Made by a program: the position numbers and the translations under genes. Below the pieces are notes generated by a model, which saw nothing but the letters and a program-made list of their open reading frames with translations, was not told where the DNA came from and made no database searches. Positions 35,314 through 45,062 of a stretch of 54,412 nt of DNA are shown here, in pieces. This DNA is from Burkholderiales bacterium (lineage in GTDB: Bacteria > Pseudomonadota > Gammaproteobacteria > Burkholderiales > Burkholderiaceae_A): contig JAIXOP010000012.1 of NCBI GenBank assembly GCA_027486725.1, positions 1 through 54,412 of the forward strand, read 5' to 3'. Every line of letters starts with the position of its first letter. Positions within the stretch are counted from its first letter, which is position 1.

Positions 35314-37950
35314 TCAGTGGACGACACGTTCAAAGGACAGCTCTCCATTCACAAGATCGACGGGGACCACATCCTTGGGGCCAAAGCGGCCCTGAAGGAT
35401 CAGTCGGGCGATCGGATTTTCGAGCTGCTGCTGGACCGCCCGCTTCAATGGCCTTGCACCATACACCGGATCAAAGCCCAACTTGGCGATCTCATCCATG
35501 GCCTCGGGGCTGACCACGAGCTGCATCTCCTGCGCCGCCAGACGCTCCGAGAGCCGCTGGACCTGGATCTCGGCGATGGCGCGCACCTGATCGCGGCCCA
35601 GAGCATTGAAGACCACCATCTCATCGATGCGGTTGATGAACTCGGGGCGGAAGTGCTCGCGCACCGCCTCGAGCACGGCATCTTTGACCACGCCGCCAGG
35701 CTCGCCCGAGAGTGCCTGGATGCGGTGTGCCCCCAGGTTGGAGGTCATGACGATGACCGTGTTGCGAAAGTCGACGGTGCGGCCCTGGCCATCGGTGAGG
35801 CGGCCATCGTCCAAGACCTGCAGCAACACGTGAAAGACATCGGGGTGGGCCTTCTCGACCTCATCGAGCAGGACCACGCTGTAGGGCCTGCGGCGCACTG
35901 CCTCGGTGAGCGTGCCGCCCTCTTCATAACCCACATAACCCGGGGGCGCACCGATCAGGCGCGAGACGGAGTGCTTCTCCATGAACTCGCTCATATCCAC
36001 GCGAACCAGGTGGTCCTCGCCATCGAAGAGAAACTCGGCCAGGGCCTTGCACAGCTCGGTCTTGCCCACGCCCGTGGGGCCCAGAAAGAGGAAGGAGCCG
36101 TAGGGTCGATGAGGGTCCGAGAGGCCTGCCCGGGAGCGACGGATGGCATCGGAGACCAGGCGCACGGCCTCGTCCTGGCCGACCACCCGCTGCTGCAGGC
36201 GCGACTCCATCTCGAGCAGCTTCTCGCGCTCGCCCTTCATCATGCGCGAGACCGGGATGCCCGTGGCCCGCGAGACGACCTCGGCGATTTCTTCAGCACC
36301 CACCTGGGTGCGCAGCAGCCGCGGCCGCGCTGGGGCGGAACCTGGAGTGGTGCCCGGGGTGGCACCGGCGTTGCTGGCGCTGCTGTCGGCCGCCTTCAGC
36401 CGAGCCTCGAGCTCAGGGAGCCGTCCGTACTGGAGCTCCGAGACCTTGGCCCAGTTGCCCTGGCGGGTGTAGAGGTCCATCTCCTGGCGCAGCCGATCGA
36501 TCTCCTCGCGGATGCTCTGCGAGCCTTGGACCATCGCTTTTTCCGACTTCCAGACCTCCTCCAGGTCGGCGAGCTCGCGGCCCAGCCGCTCAATCTCCTG
36601 CTCGATGAGCTCCAGGCGCCGCTGCGAGGCCTCGTCCTTCTCGCGGCGCACCGCCTCGCGCTCGATCTTCAGCTGAATCAGCCGCCGGTCCAGCCGGTCC
36701 ATGGACTCGGGCTTGGAGTCGATTTCGATCTTGATGCGGCTTGCAGCCTCATCGATGAGGTCGATGGCCTTGTCGGGCAGGAATCGATCGGTGATGTAGC
36801 GGTGGGAGAGTTCGGCTGCAGCAACGATGGCTGGGTCGGTGATGTCGACCCCATGGTGCCGCTCGTAGCGCTCCTGCAGGCCGCGCAGAATGGCGATGGT
36901 CGCCTCCACCGAGGGCTCGTCGACCAGCACGCGCTGGAAGCGACGCTCCAGGGCAGCGTCCTTTTCGATGTACTTGCGATACTCATCGAGGGTGGTGGCG
37001 CCCACGCAGTGCAGCTCGCCGCGGGCCAGTGCGGGCTTCAACATATTGCCGGCGTCCATCGCGCCCTCGGCCTTGCCCGCACCCACCAGGGTGTGGAGCT
37101 CGTCGATGAAAACGATGGGGGCTGCCGCCGGGTCCGTCTCGGACATCTGAGCGATCTCCTTGAGCACCGCCTTCAGGCGCTCCTCAAACTCCCCCCGGTA
37201 CTTGGCACCCGCCAGCAGCGAGGCCAGATCGAGGCTGAGCACCGCCCTGCCCTTCAAGCCCTCGGGCACCTCGCCCGAGACAATGCGCTGGGCCAGGCCC
37301 TCGACGATGGCCGTCTTGCCCACGCCCGGCTCGCCGATCAGCACCGGGTTGTTCTTGGATCGTCGCTGCAGGATCTGAATGCAGCGGCGAATCTCATCGT
37401 CGCGGCCAATCACCGGATCGAGCTTGCCTGCACGGGCACGCTCGGTGAGGTCCAAGGTGTATTTCTTCAGGGCCTCGCGCTGACCCTCGGCCTCGGGCGA
37501 ATCCACACCGGCTGCACCGCGCAGGGCCGTGACGGCCGCCTCGAGCTTGGCAGGAGCCACGCCCTCGGCCTTGAGAATGGCCGCTGCCGTGCCCGAGTCT
37601 TTGGCGAGCACGAGCAAAAAGAGCTCGCTGGCGATGAAGGCATCGCCCCGACGCTGGGCCTCGCGATCGCAGAGGTTGAGCAGGCGCCCCAGTTCGGTGC
37701 CCACCGAAACACTGCCCGTGGGCTGACCCACCGTGGGCAGATTCTCCATGGCCTTTTTGGCTGCCTGCAGGATCTGCGCCGGACGGCCGCCGGCCTGGGC
37801 CAGAAGCGCACGGCTGCTGCCGCCATCCTGCTCCAGCAGGGCCACCAAAAGGTGGAGAGGATCGATGCTGGTGTGGTCGCGGCCAACGGCCAGGCTGTTG
37901 GCATCGGCGAGGGCCTGCTGAAACGCGCTGGTGAACTTGTCGAGACGCAT
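35314..37950 (-). CDS. clpB: ATP-dependent disaggregase ClpB
   Basis: The 878-residue AAA+ chaperone has the N-terminal Clp domain (1-150), NBD1 with Walker [14 protein letters not shown] (about 205), the coiled-coil middle domain (about 400-525), and NBD2 with [11 protein letters not shown] (about 625), followed by the C-terminal domain. It pulls proteins from aggregates with DnaK. An A/P/T/G-rich stretch ([18 protein letters not shown], about 530-550) lengthens the link to NBD2. No sigma-32 promoter could be recognised in the short gap to moaE. Confidence 0.96.
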   Translation of the reverse strand: MRLDKFTSAFQQALADANSLAVGRDHTSIDPLHLLVALLEQDGGSSRALLAQAGGRPAQILQAAKKAMENLPTVGQPTGSVSVGTELGRLLNLCDREAQRRGDAFIASELFLLVLAKDSGTAAAILKAEGVAPAKLEAAVTALRGAAGVDSPEAEGQREALKKYTLDLTERARAGKLDPVIGRDDEIRRCIQILQRRSKNNPVLIGEPGVGKTAIVEGLAQRIVSGEVPEGLKGRAVLSLDLASLLAGAKYRGEFEERLKAVLKEIAQMSETDPAAAPIVFIDELHTLVGAGKAEGAMDAGNMLKPALARGELHCVGATTLDEYRKYIEKDAALERRFQRVLVDEPSVEATIAILRGLQERYERHHGVDITDPAIVAAAELSHRYITDRFLPDKAIDLIDEAASRIKIEIDSKPESMDRLDRRLIQLKIEREAVRREKDEASQRRLELIEQEIERLGRELADLEEVWKSEKAMVQGSQSIREEIDRLRQEMDLYTRQGNWAKVSELQYGRLPELEARLKAADSSASNAGATPGTTPGSAPARPRLLRTQVGAEEIAEVVSRATGIPVSRMMKGEREKLLEMESRLQQRVVGQDEAVRLVSDAIRRSRAGLSDPHRPYGSFLFLGPTGVGKTELCKALAEFLFDGEDHLVRVDMSEFMEKHSVSRLIGAPPGYVGYEEGGTLTEAVRRRPYSVVLLDEVEKAHPDVFHVLLQVLDDGRLTDGQGRTVDFRNTVIVMTSNLGAHRIQALSGEPGGVVKDAVLEAVREHFRPEFINRIDEMVVFNALGRDQVRAIAEIQVQRLSERLAAQEMQLVVSPEAMDEIAKLGFDPVYGARPLKRAVQQQLENPIARLILQGRFGPKDVVPVDLVNGELSFERVVH

Positions 37951-38006
37951 GCTGGACTCCCGAGTGAACTGATCTAGTCACTACATGGGGGCCCAGGCCC
38001 GGAATT

Positions 38007-38492
38007 TCAAGGGCGATCGGAGCGCCAGCGGTCGGCGGCCTCGTGGTCGGAGCTGCGGGCGTCCAGCCAGCGGGCCTCGCCGCTGGGCTGGGACTCGCGC
38101 TTCCAAAAGGGTGCCTGGGTCTTCAGAAAGTCCATCACAAAGGCCACAGCGGCCAGTGCCGCCTCGCGATGGGCGCTCGAGGCCCCCACCCAGACGATGT
38201 CCTCGCCCGGGGCCAGCGTGCCGATGCGGTGGACCACGCGCATGGAGAGAATGGGCCAGCGCGCCTCGGCCTCCACGAGGATCTTCTCGATGGTGGCCTC
38301 GGTCATGCCGGGGTAGTGCTCGAGCGTGAGCGACGAGACAGCATCGCCCAGATTGAGATCGCGCACCGTGCCCAAAAAGGTGGCGATGGCGCCGATCTGG
38401 CGCATGGGGCTGCCATCGGGCCTGCACCGCAGGGCAGCGTGTTCCTGCCCGAGATCGAAGGGCTCCGCCTGCACCCGAACGCGCGCGACCAT
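38007..38492 (-). CDS. moaE: Molybdopterin synthase catalytic subunit MoaE
   Basis: The 161-residue protein has the MoaE core: GAIATFLGTVRDLN, LEHYPGMTEATIEKI, RVVHRIGTLAPGEDIVWVGASSAHREAA and the C-terminal lysine-containing KTQAPFWKRE. With MoaD thiocarboxylate it inserts two sulfurs into precursor Z. The last 25 residues are a charged tail. It starts 4 bases after moaD. Confidence 0.94.
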   Translation of the reverse strand: MVARVRVQAEPFDLGQEHAALRCRPDGSPMRQIGAIATFLGTVRDLNLGDAVSSLTLEHYPGMTEATIEKILVEAEARWPILSMRVVHRIGTLAPGEDIVWVGASSAHREAALAAVAFVMDFLKTQAPFWKRESQPSGEARWLDARSSDHEAADRWRSDRP

Positions 38493-38496
38493 TGGT

Positions 38497-38748
38497 CTAG
38501 CCCCCGGTCACCGGAGGGAGAAAGGCCAGCTCATCGCCCGAGTCGATGCGCTCGGACTCGGCCACCAGCTGCAAGTTGCGGGCAGCCTTGAATCGGGCCG
38601 CGTCGGCCAGCACCGTCCACGGCTCACCGCGCGCCACCAGGTGGGCACGAATGTCGGCCACGCTGGAGAGGCCCGGCTGGGGGGACAGGGTCTCTTGGTC
38701 GCACCCAAGGCGGTCGCGCAAGAGTGCGAAGTACTTGATCTGGATCAT
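38497..38748 (-). CDS. moaD: Molybdopterin synthase sulfur-carrier subunit MoaD
   Basis: The 83-residue ubiquitin-like protein begins MIQIKYFALLRDRLG and ends in the required PPVTGG. The terminal Gly-Gly is adenylated and thiocarboxylated before sulfur transfer in the MoaE complex. It lies between moeA (3-base gap) and moaE (4-base gap). Confidence 0.94.
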   Translation of the reverse strand: MIQIKYFALLRDRLGCDQETLSPQPGLSSVADIRAHLVARGEPWTVLADAARFKAARNLQLVAESERIDSGDELAFLPPVTGG

Positions 38749-38751
38749 GGG

Positions 38752-40032
38752 TCAATCAAAGCAGGCCAGGGGAAAGAAGGCAACACGATCGCCCGCCGCG
38801 CAGGGTTTTGCCGGCGGGATGCAGGCCAGGCCCTCGGCGCGGGAGACGGCAGAGAGCACCTGCGAGTTCTGGCCACCGGCGAGTTGCAACCGGCCCTCGG
38901 CATCGACCACAACGCGCAGATACTCCTCGCGGGGGTCAGGGCTTGGCCAATCGAAGCCCAGAGGCATGGCCACGGGCCGGGGCACGAGGCCCTGGAACAC
39001 GCCGCAGGCCGCCAGCAGTGCTGGGCGGGCCAGCAAATGGAATGTTGCCCACGAGGAGACGGGGTTGCCGGGAAGGCCCAGCACCAACACTTCGGCGCCG
39101 GCCTTGGGGATGCTGCCCAGAGCAAAGGGCTTGCCGGGCTTGATGGCGACCTTCCAGAGGCCGAGGCTGCCCTGGCGGCTTAAGGCCGCCTTCAGGTGGT
39201 CTTCCTCGCCCACGGAGACGCCGCCCGAGGTGATGAGCACATCGCAGGATGCGGCGCCGCGGGCGAGTCCCGCCTCGATGGCCTGGGGATCGTCGGGCAG
39301 CCAGCCCAGGTCGTGGGCCTCGATCGCGGCACCCAGCCGACCGAGCAGGGCCAAAACCATGGCGCGGTTGGAGTCAAAGATCTTTCCTGCGGGCAGCGCC
39401 GCCGACTCTGCCACCCCCGCCGCCACGCCCGCCGCCACCCCGGCCGCCTTGGGCTGCAGCAATTCATTGCCCGACGAGAAAACACCCACCCGCAGCCGTG
39501 GCCGCACCGGGAGTTGGCCCAGGCCAAGACTTGCCGCCAGCGCGATGTCCTCGCTGCGCAATCGTCGGCCGGCCGCGAGCACCACCTCGCCCGCGCGCAG
39601 ATCGCTGCCGCGCTCGCGCACGAAGGTGCCCGCCTCGGGGACTTGAGAGAACCTGACCGCGCCATCGGCCGCGGTGGTGGCCCACTCCTGCATCAGCACC
39701 ACATCGGCGCCCTCGGGGATCGGAGCGCCCGTGAAGATGCGCACCACACTGCCCGCAGCCAGGGGGGCCGCGGCGTCGCCCGCGGCAATGCGCTGCGAGA
39801 CGGGCCAGGCGGCCGAAGGCTGGGCAGAGAGCTCCGCCCAGCGGCCGGCGTAGCCATCCATCTGGGCATTGGCAAAGGGCGGGGAGTCTCGCCCCGCAAG
39901 CAACGGCTGGGCGAGCACCCGGTTCAATGCGGCCGAGAGTTCGACCAGCTCTGCCGACTGACCAGCAAGCCGCCCTGCCAGGGCCGAGGCTCGACCCAGA
40001 AGCTCCTCGCGGGCCTCAGCCAGAGACTTCAC
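38752..40032 (-). CDS. moeA: Molybdopterin molybdenumtransferase MoeA
   Basis: The 426-residue enzyme ligates molybdate to adenylated molybdopterin. It has ANAQMDGYAGRW, GAPIPEGADVVLMQE (about 105-119), DLRAGEVVLAAGRRL, and the MoCF domain with LITSGGVSVGEEDHLK and VLGLPGNPVSSW. An A-G-V repeat (AAGVAAGVAAGVAESAAL, about 195-212) is an insertion encoded by GCC-rich DNA. Its start overlaps the thrC stop by 4 bases, so cofactor synthesis is coupled to the threonine genes. Confidence 0.95.
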   Translation of the reverse strand: MKSLAEAREELLGRASALAGRLAGQSAELVELSAALNRVLAQPLLAGRDSPPFANAQMDGYAGRWAELSAQPSAAWPVSQRIAAGDAAAPLAAGSVVRIFTGAPIPEGADVVLMQEWATTAADGAVRFSQVPEAGTFVRERGSDLRAGEVVLAAGRRLRSEDIALAASLGLGQLPVRPRLRVGVFSSGNELLQPKAAGVAAGVAAGVAESAALPAGKIFDSNRAMVLALLGRLGAAIEAHDLGWLPDDPQAIEAGLARGAASCDVLITSGGVSVGEEDHLKAALSRQGSLGLWKVAIKPGKPFALGSIPKAGAEVLVLGLPGNPVSSWATFHLLARPALLAACGVFQGLVPRPVAMPLGFDWPSPDPREEYLRVVVDAEGRLQLAGGQNSQVLSAVSRAEGLACIPPAKPCAAGDRVAFFPLACFD

Positions 40033-41483
40033 GCCGCGGCTGCCCCGATGCGCTCGGCCAGCAGGGCCTTCAGGCTTTGGAGGTCGGCGGGCAGGGCCAC
40101 GGTCTTCTGCGGCAGGGACTCGATCGACTCCAGGCCCGCCGGGCGCGGGGCCGAGATGCCGAGCGCCTCGACGATGGTCTCGTTGAACTTGGCCGGCAGC
40201 GCGGTCTCGAGCACGAGCATGGGGATACCCCGACGCAGATGGCTGCGGGCCACAAAGACGCCGTCGGCCGTGTGGGGATCGATGATGCGGCCGGTGCGGT
40301 GGTGGGTGCGGCGGATGGTCTCGATGCGTGCGGCATGGTGGCTGCGTCCAGAGACCAGGCCACTGGCGCGCACGGCCTCGGCCGCGGGCGTTCCCGCCAG
40401 GCTGAAGGAGCCCTCGCTGGCGAGCTGGCGCCAGAGGGCTGCCAGCCGATCGGCATCGCGCCCGACCATCTCAAAGACATAGCGCTCGAAGTTGGAGGCC
40501 TTGGAGATGTCCATCGACGGGCTGGAGGTCACGAAGGTCTGCTCGGTCGCGCGCGGTCGATAGACCAGGGTGCGGAAGAACTCATCGAGCACGTCGTTTT
40601 CGTTGGTCGCCACCACGAGCCGCCCCAGGGGAAGGCCCATCTGCTTGGCGATGTAGCCCGAGAGCACATTGCCAAAGTTGCCCGAGGGCACCGCCACATC
40701 GATGGGGTCGCCCAGGGACAGGCCATGGGCGCGGATGGCCTGGAAGTAGCCGGCGAAGTAGTAGACCGTCTGGGCGGTGATGCGCGCCCAGTTGATCGAG
40801 TTCACGGTGCCGATCTGCTGGCGGGCCTTGAACTCGGCATCGGCCGAGACGCCCTTGACCAGGTCCTGGGCCACATCGAAGCTGCCCGGCACGGTGATGT
40901 TGATGATGTTGGGGTCCTGCAGCGAGTACATCTGCGCCTTCTGAAAGGCGCTCATGCGGCCCTCGGGCGAGAGCATGAAGACCCGAATGCGCTCACGCCC
41001 GCGCATGGCGTATTCGGCTGCGCTGCCCGTGTCGCCACTGGTCGCACCCAGGATGTTCAGCGTCTGGCCACGCTCGGCCAGCACATGCGAAAAGAGCGGA
41101 CCCAGCATCTGCATGGCCATGTCTTTGAAGGCCAGGGTCGGGCCATTGGAGAGCTCGAGCAGGTCCAAGGGCGAGCCGTCTTCCATGCCCAGGGAGCTCA
41201 CCGGCGTGATGGCAGGACTGCCAAAGCGCTCGGCGGTGTAGGCCTCGGCCGTCATGGCGGCCAGGGTTGGGGTCGGGATGTCGTCGGCAAAGCGCCCCAT
41301 GATGGCCGCAGCCAGCGCGGGATACGGCAACTGGGCCAAGGCTGCGAGCTCGGCCGCATCAACCCGGGGGATGGACTCGGGCATGGCCAGACCGCCATCG
41401 GGGGCCAACCCCTCGAGCAGGATGTCCTGGAAACTTCCGAGGCGATGGCTGCTGCGGGTCGAGCGGTACTGCAGAACACTCAT
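40029..41483 (-). CDS. thrC: Threonine synthase
   Basis: The 484-residue PLP enzyme converts O-phosphohomoserine to threonine. The PLP lysine lies in PTLAFKDMAMQML (about 115), and ILGATSGDTGSAAEYAM binds the phosphate. Size and the N-terminal domain (YRSTRSSHRLGSFQDILLEG) match the fungal/proteobacterial long type. The start overlaps the hom stop by 4 bases. Confidence 0.96.
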   Translation of the reverse strand: MSVLQYRSTRSSHRLGSFQDILLEGLAPDGGLAMPESIPRVDAAELAALAQLPYPALAAAIMGRFADDIPTPTLAAMTAEAYTAERFGSPAITPVSSLGMEDGSPLDLLELSNGPTLAFKDMAMQMLGPLFSHVLAERGQTLNILGATSGDTGSAAEYAMRGRERIRVFMLSPEGRMSAFQKAQMYSLQDPNIINITVPGSFDVAQDLVKGVSADAEFKARQQIGTVNSINWARITAQTVYYFAGYFQAIRAHGLSLGDPIDVAVPSGNFGNVLSGYIAKQMGLPLGRLVVATNENDVLDEFFRTLVYRPRATEQTFVTSSPSMDISKASNFERYVFEMVGRDADRLAALWRQLASEGSFSLAGTPAAEAVRASGLVSGRSHHAARIETIRRTHHRTGRIIDPHTADGVFVARSHLRRGIPMLVLETALPAKFNETIVEALGISAPRPAGLESIESLPQKTVALPADLQSLKALLAERIGAAAA

Positions 41484-42802
41484 GCCAGAAACTCCACGCG
41501 CAGCGACACGGGCTCGGCGAGCACCGAGGGCAGCTGGGCCAGACGGCCCGAGGCCAGACGCAGGGCGCGCTCCTCGCAGGGGTGGGTGATGAGCACCACA
41601 TCGGTCTGGCCGGAGCCGGCGGCGGGCTCCTGCTGGATGAAGGCATCGATGCTGATGTGGTGGTCGGCGAGCTGTCGGGTGATGTCGGCCAGCACCCCAG
41701 GCTGATCCTTCACGCGCAGTCGGAGGTAATGGCCCCCCACGGCATCGGCCATCGGCAGCACGGGCAGCGCTTCGAGGCTCTCGGCCTGGAAGGCCAGGGC
41801 TGGCACCTCCAGCGCCGAGGCGGCAGACGATGCACGGGCCAGGTCCACGAGGTCGGCAATCACGGCGCTGGCGGTCGGCTCGGCGCCGGCGCCCTTGCCG
41901 GTGTAGAGCGTCTGGCCCACGGCATCGCCCGTGACCAGCACGGCGTTCATGGCGCCCTCGACGTTGGCCAACAGATGGCGGGCGGGCACCAGGGTGGGAT
42001 GCACGCGCAGCTCCACCCCATGCTCGCGCCGACGGGCGATGCCCAGCAGCTTGATGCGGTAGCCGAGCTTCTCGGCATAGGTGATGTCGGTGGCCTGCAG
42101 GGCGGTGATGCCCTCCAGACTGACCTGATCAAAGCGCACCGGCATGCCAAAGGCGATGGCGGCCATCAGCGAGAGCTTGTGGCCAGCGTCGTGGCCCTCG
42201 ACGTCGAAGGTCGGATCGGCCTCGGCATAGCCCAGGCGTTGGGCTTCGGCAAGCACTTCGGCAAAGGCCTGGCCCTTGTCGCGCATGGTCGACAGGATGA
42301 AGTTGGTGGTGCCATTGATGATGCCCACCACCGACTCGATGCGGTTGGCGGTGAGGCCCTCGCGCAGGGCCTTGATGATGGGGATGCCGCCAGCCACGGC
42401 CGCCTCGTAGCGGATGGTGACGCCCTGGGCCTGCGCCTGGGCAAAGAGTTCATTGCCGTGCTTGGCGAGCAGGGCCTTGTTGGCCGTGACCACATGGACC
42501 TTCTGGTCGATGGCGGCCTTCATGAGGGCCTGGGCAAAGCCGGTGCCGCCGATGAGCTCCACGACGACATCGGGCTTGGCCTGCGCGAGCATGGCCATGG
42601 CGTCGGAGTAGACCTCGATGGTGCTGCCCGCTGGCAGACTGGCCTTGACCCGCTCGGTGTCGAGATCGGCGATGGCCACCACCTGCACCGGGCGGCCAGC
42701 GCGCCGGGCAATGACCTCGGCATTGCGGGTGAGCACCGCGAGGGTGCCGCCACCGACCGTGCCCAGGCCAGCGATGGCCACGCGCAGGGCGCGGGCGCTC
42801 AT
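41480..42802 (-). CDS. hom: Homoserine dehydrogenase
   Basis: The start at 42802 ([19 protein letters not shown]) overlaps the alaC stop and gives 440 residues. It has the NAD(P) motif GLGTVGGG (12-19), the catalytic region [24 protein letters not shown] and [12 protein letters not shown], and a C-terminal ACT domain (about 350-435) likely to sense threonine. It reduces aspartate semialdehyde to homoserine. Unlike E. coli ThrA it has no aspartokinase domain. Confidence 0.96.
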   Translation of the reverse strand: MSARALRVAIAGLGTVGGGTLAVLTRNAEVIARRAGRPVQVVAIADLDTERVKASLPAGSTIEVYSDAMAMLAQAKPDVVVELIGGTGFAQALMKAAIDQKVHVVTANKALLAKHGNELFAQAQAQGVTIRYEAAVAGGIPIIKALREGLTANRIESVVGIINGTTNFILSTMRDKGQAFAEVLAEAQRLGYAEADPTFDVEGHDAGHKLSLMAAIAFGMPVRFDQVSLEGITALQATDITYAEKLGYRIKLLGIARRREHGVELRVHPTLVPARHLLANVEGAMNAVLVTGDAVGQTLYTGKGAGAEPTASAVIADLVDLARASSAASALEVPALAFQAESLEALPVLPMADAVGGHYLRLRVKDQPGVLADITRQLADHHISIDAFIQQEPAAGSGQTDVVLITHPCEERALRLASGRLAQLPSVLAEPVSLRVEFLA

Positions 42803-44037
42803 GCCTGGCCTCCGGCGTGGCCAACGCCATCGTGTGCCGCGGCGGCGGGCACCTTGATCAGGCCATCTTTGCGGAACATCTCGCGGATGCCGCGGACGGC
42901 CTGACGGATGCGGTGCTCGTTCTCGATGAGGGCAAAGCGCACATGGCCATCGCCGTATTCGCCAAAGCCAATGCCGGGCGAGACCGCCACCTTGGCCTCC
43001 AGCAGGAGCTTTTTGGCGAACTCGAGCGAGCCCATGGCCCGGTAGGGCTCCGGGATGGGGGCCCAGATGTACATCGAGGCGCGCGGAATGTCGACCTGCC
43101 AGCCGCTGTCGATGAGGCCCTTGGCCAGAACATCGCGGCGGCTCTGGTAGTGCTTGCGCACCTCTTCCACACACTCCTGCGGGCCCTCCAGGGCGATCAC
43201 CGAGGCGACCTGAATGGGAGTGAAGGTGCCGTAGTCGTGGTAGCTCTTCATGCGGGCCAGGGCGGCCACCAGCTCGGGGTTGCCCACCATGAAGCCAATG
43301 CGCCAGCCGGCCATGTTGTAGCTCTTGGACAGGGTGAAGAATTCCACAGCGATGTCGCGCGCGCCGGGCACCTGCATGATCGACGGCGGCTGGTAGCCAT
43401 CGAAGGCGATGTCGGCGTAGGCCAGGTCGTGCACCACCAGGATGTCGTGCTCTTTGGCGAGGGCAATCACGCGCTCAAAAAAGCCGATGTCCACACACTT
43501 GGCCGTGGGGTTGCTGGGGAAGCCCAGGATCATCATCTTGGGCTTGGGCGTGCACTCGATGATGGCCTTCTGGAGCCCCTCGAAGAAGCCCTCTTCAGAG
43601 TCCATGGGCACCGAGCGGATGTCGGCGCCAGCGATGATCGCGCCATAGATGTGGATCGGGTAGGAGGGATTGGGCACGAGCACGGTGTCGCCGCGGTCGA
43701 GCGTGGCGAGCATCAGGTGGGCCAGGCCCTCTTTGGAGCCGATGGTCACGATGGCCTCGGTCTCGGGATTGATCTCCACATCGAACCGGCGCTTGTACCA
43801 AGTGGCGATGGCCTGGCGCAGGCGCGGGATGCCCTTGCTCACCGAGTAGCCGTGGGTGTGGTCTTTCTGAGAGACCTCCACGAGCTTGTCGACGATGTGC
43901 TTGGGCGTCGGGCCATCAGGGTTGCCCATGCTCATGTCGATGATGTCCTCGCCCCGGCGGCGGGCCTGCATCTTGAGCTCACCGGTGATGTTGAAGACGT
44001 AGGGCGGGAGGCGCTGGATCCGAGGAAATGGCTTCAT
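42799..44037 (-). CDS. alaC: Alanine-synthesising aminotransferase (AlaC-like)
   Basis: I start at 44037 ([15 protein letters not shown]), giving 412 residues, the same length as E. coli AlaC; the open frame extends 36 codons upstream without family features. The fold type I PLP enzyme shows [28 protein letters not shown]-like [10 protein letters not shown], the PLP lysine in [15 protein letters not shown], and a C-terminal [12 protein letters not shown]. It makes alanine from pyruvate and glutamate. It starts the alaC-hom-thrC-moe operon. Confidence 0.9.
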   Translation of the reverse strand: MKPFPRIQRLPPYVFNITGELKMQARRRGEDIIDMSMGNPDGPTPKHIVDKLVEVSQKDHTHGYSVSKGIPRLRQAIATWYKRRFDVEINPETEAIVTIGSKEGLAHLMLATLDRGDTVLVPNPSYPIHIYGAIIAGADIRSVPMDSEEGFFEGLQKAIIECTPKPKMMILGFPSNPTAKCVDIGFFERVIALAKEHDILVVHDLAYADIAFDGYQPPSIMQVPGARDIAVEFFTLSKSYNMAGWRIGFMVGNPELVAALARMKSYHDYGTFTPIQVASVIALEGPQECVEEVRKHYQSRRDVLAKGLIDSGWQVDIPRASMYIWAPIPEPYRAMGSLEFAKKLLLEAKVAVSPGIGFGEYGDGHVRFALIENEHRIRQAVRGIREMFRKDGLIKVPAAAAHDGVGHAGGQA

Positions 44038-44143
44038 GGCGAGCAGAAAGTAGAAAGCTTCGGATTTTACTCTCGCCGGGGTGCTGAATTTCCTCGGTGT
44101 TCTGTGACAGAGGGGCCTGCGGTTTTCTGCTACCTTTGAAGCC

Positions 44144-44551
44144 ATGGGGAACCCTCTTCAGCCGGTCCCTTCGGCAGACGGCGTATGGATCACGGCCTAC
44201 GGGCCAGGCAGCATCACCCTCAATGGTGTGCCGTACTCGCATCCCGTTTTGGTCATCCCTCACGCCCAGCCGCCCGTTCGCCCCTGGCCCCATGCCCGGG
44301 TCGAAGACATCCCTGGCGCAGCGCTTGCGGAGCTCGCGCAAGAAAACCCCGAAGTTCTCATGCTGGGCACCGGCAGCCGCCAACTCTTTCTCTCTCCCGA
44401 GCAGATGCGGGCCTTTCCGCCGCGCCGCTTTGGCATCGAGTGCATGACCACGCCTGCGGCCTGCCGAACCTTCGGCGTGCTGGCCGCCGAGGGGCGTCGC
44501 GTCATTGCCATCCTCTTTCCCCCAACCGCAGAGAACCCACCCCGTGATTGA
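44144..44551 (+). CDS. DUF498/Mth938-like domain protein
   Basis: The 135-residue protein has the Mth938 (DUF498) fold signature: [24 protein letters not shown] at the front and [20 protein letters not shown] with [24 protein letters not shown] behind. Bacterial members are small cytosolic proteins of unknown function. It is divergent from alaC with about 106 bases between, and the peroxiredoxin start overlaps its end. Confidence 0.85.
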   Translation: MGNPLQPVPSADGVWITAYGPGSITLNGVPYSHPVLVIPHAQPPVRPWPHARVEDIPGAALAELAQENPEVLMLGTGSRQLFLSPEQMRAFPPRRFGIECMTTPAACRTFGVLAAEGRRVIAILFPPTAENPPRD

Positions 44552-45029
44552 CGACCGCAGCGCTGCACTTGTTTTGGGCCAAGGCCCCCTTGATGTGAAT
44601 GTTCAGACCACGCTGGGCGAGGCCCGGCTGTCGGCCTATCTGGGCAAGGGCCTGGTGCTCTACTTCTATCCCAAAGACGACACCCCGGGCTGCACGGTGG
44701 AAGGCCAGGACTTCACCCGCCTGCACGCCGACTTTTTGGCAGCGGGCTACCAGGTGGTGGGTGTTTCGCGAGATAGCCTGCGCGCCCATCAGCGCTTCAT
44801 CGAGAAATACAGCTACACCATCGCCCTCATTAGCGACCCCGAGGAGGTGCTCTGCTCGGCCTTTGGGGTGATGAAGGACAAGACCATGTACGGCAAGCCC
44901 GTGCGCGGTGTGGACCGCAGCACCTTTGTCTTCAACCGCCAGGGCCAGATGGTGGCTGCCTGGCGCTCGGTGAAGGTGCCGGGCCATGCCGAGGAGGTCC
45001 TCGCCAAAGTGCACACCCTGTCCGCCTAG
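44544..45029 (+). CDS. bcp: Thioredoxin-dependent peroxiredoxin (Bcp/PrxQ type)
   Basis: The protein of about 161 residues has the peroxidatic cysteine C50 in YFYPKDDTPGCTVEGQDF. The resolving cysteine five residues later, seen in many PrxQ, is absent, so it is probably a one-Cys or atypical form; another cysteine is in EEVLCSAFGV. It reduces hydroperoxides. I chose GTG at 44544, which overlaps the end of the DUF498 gene; a TTG at 44505 is the alternative and neither has a strong SD. Confidence 0.88.
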   Translation: MIDDRSAALVLGQGPLDVNVQTTLGEARLSAYLGKGLVLYFYPKDDTPGCTVEGQDFTRLHADFLAAGYQVVGVSRDSLRAHQRFIEKYSYTIALISDPEEVLCSAFGVMKDKTMYGKPVRGVDRSTFVFNRQGQMVAAWRSVKVPGHAEEVLAKVHTLSA

Positions 45030-45062
45030 TTCGTCCCTCAACCTTTCCACAACAGAGTCACT

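Noticed and set aside
35224-37977. 917-codon plus-strand frame antisense to clpB
   Set aside because: It mirrors clpB codon bias and is rich in L, H, Q and A without motifs. clpB is unambiguous.
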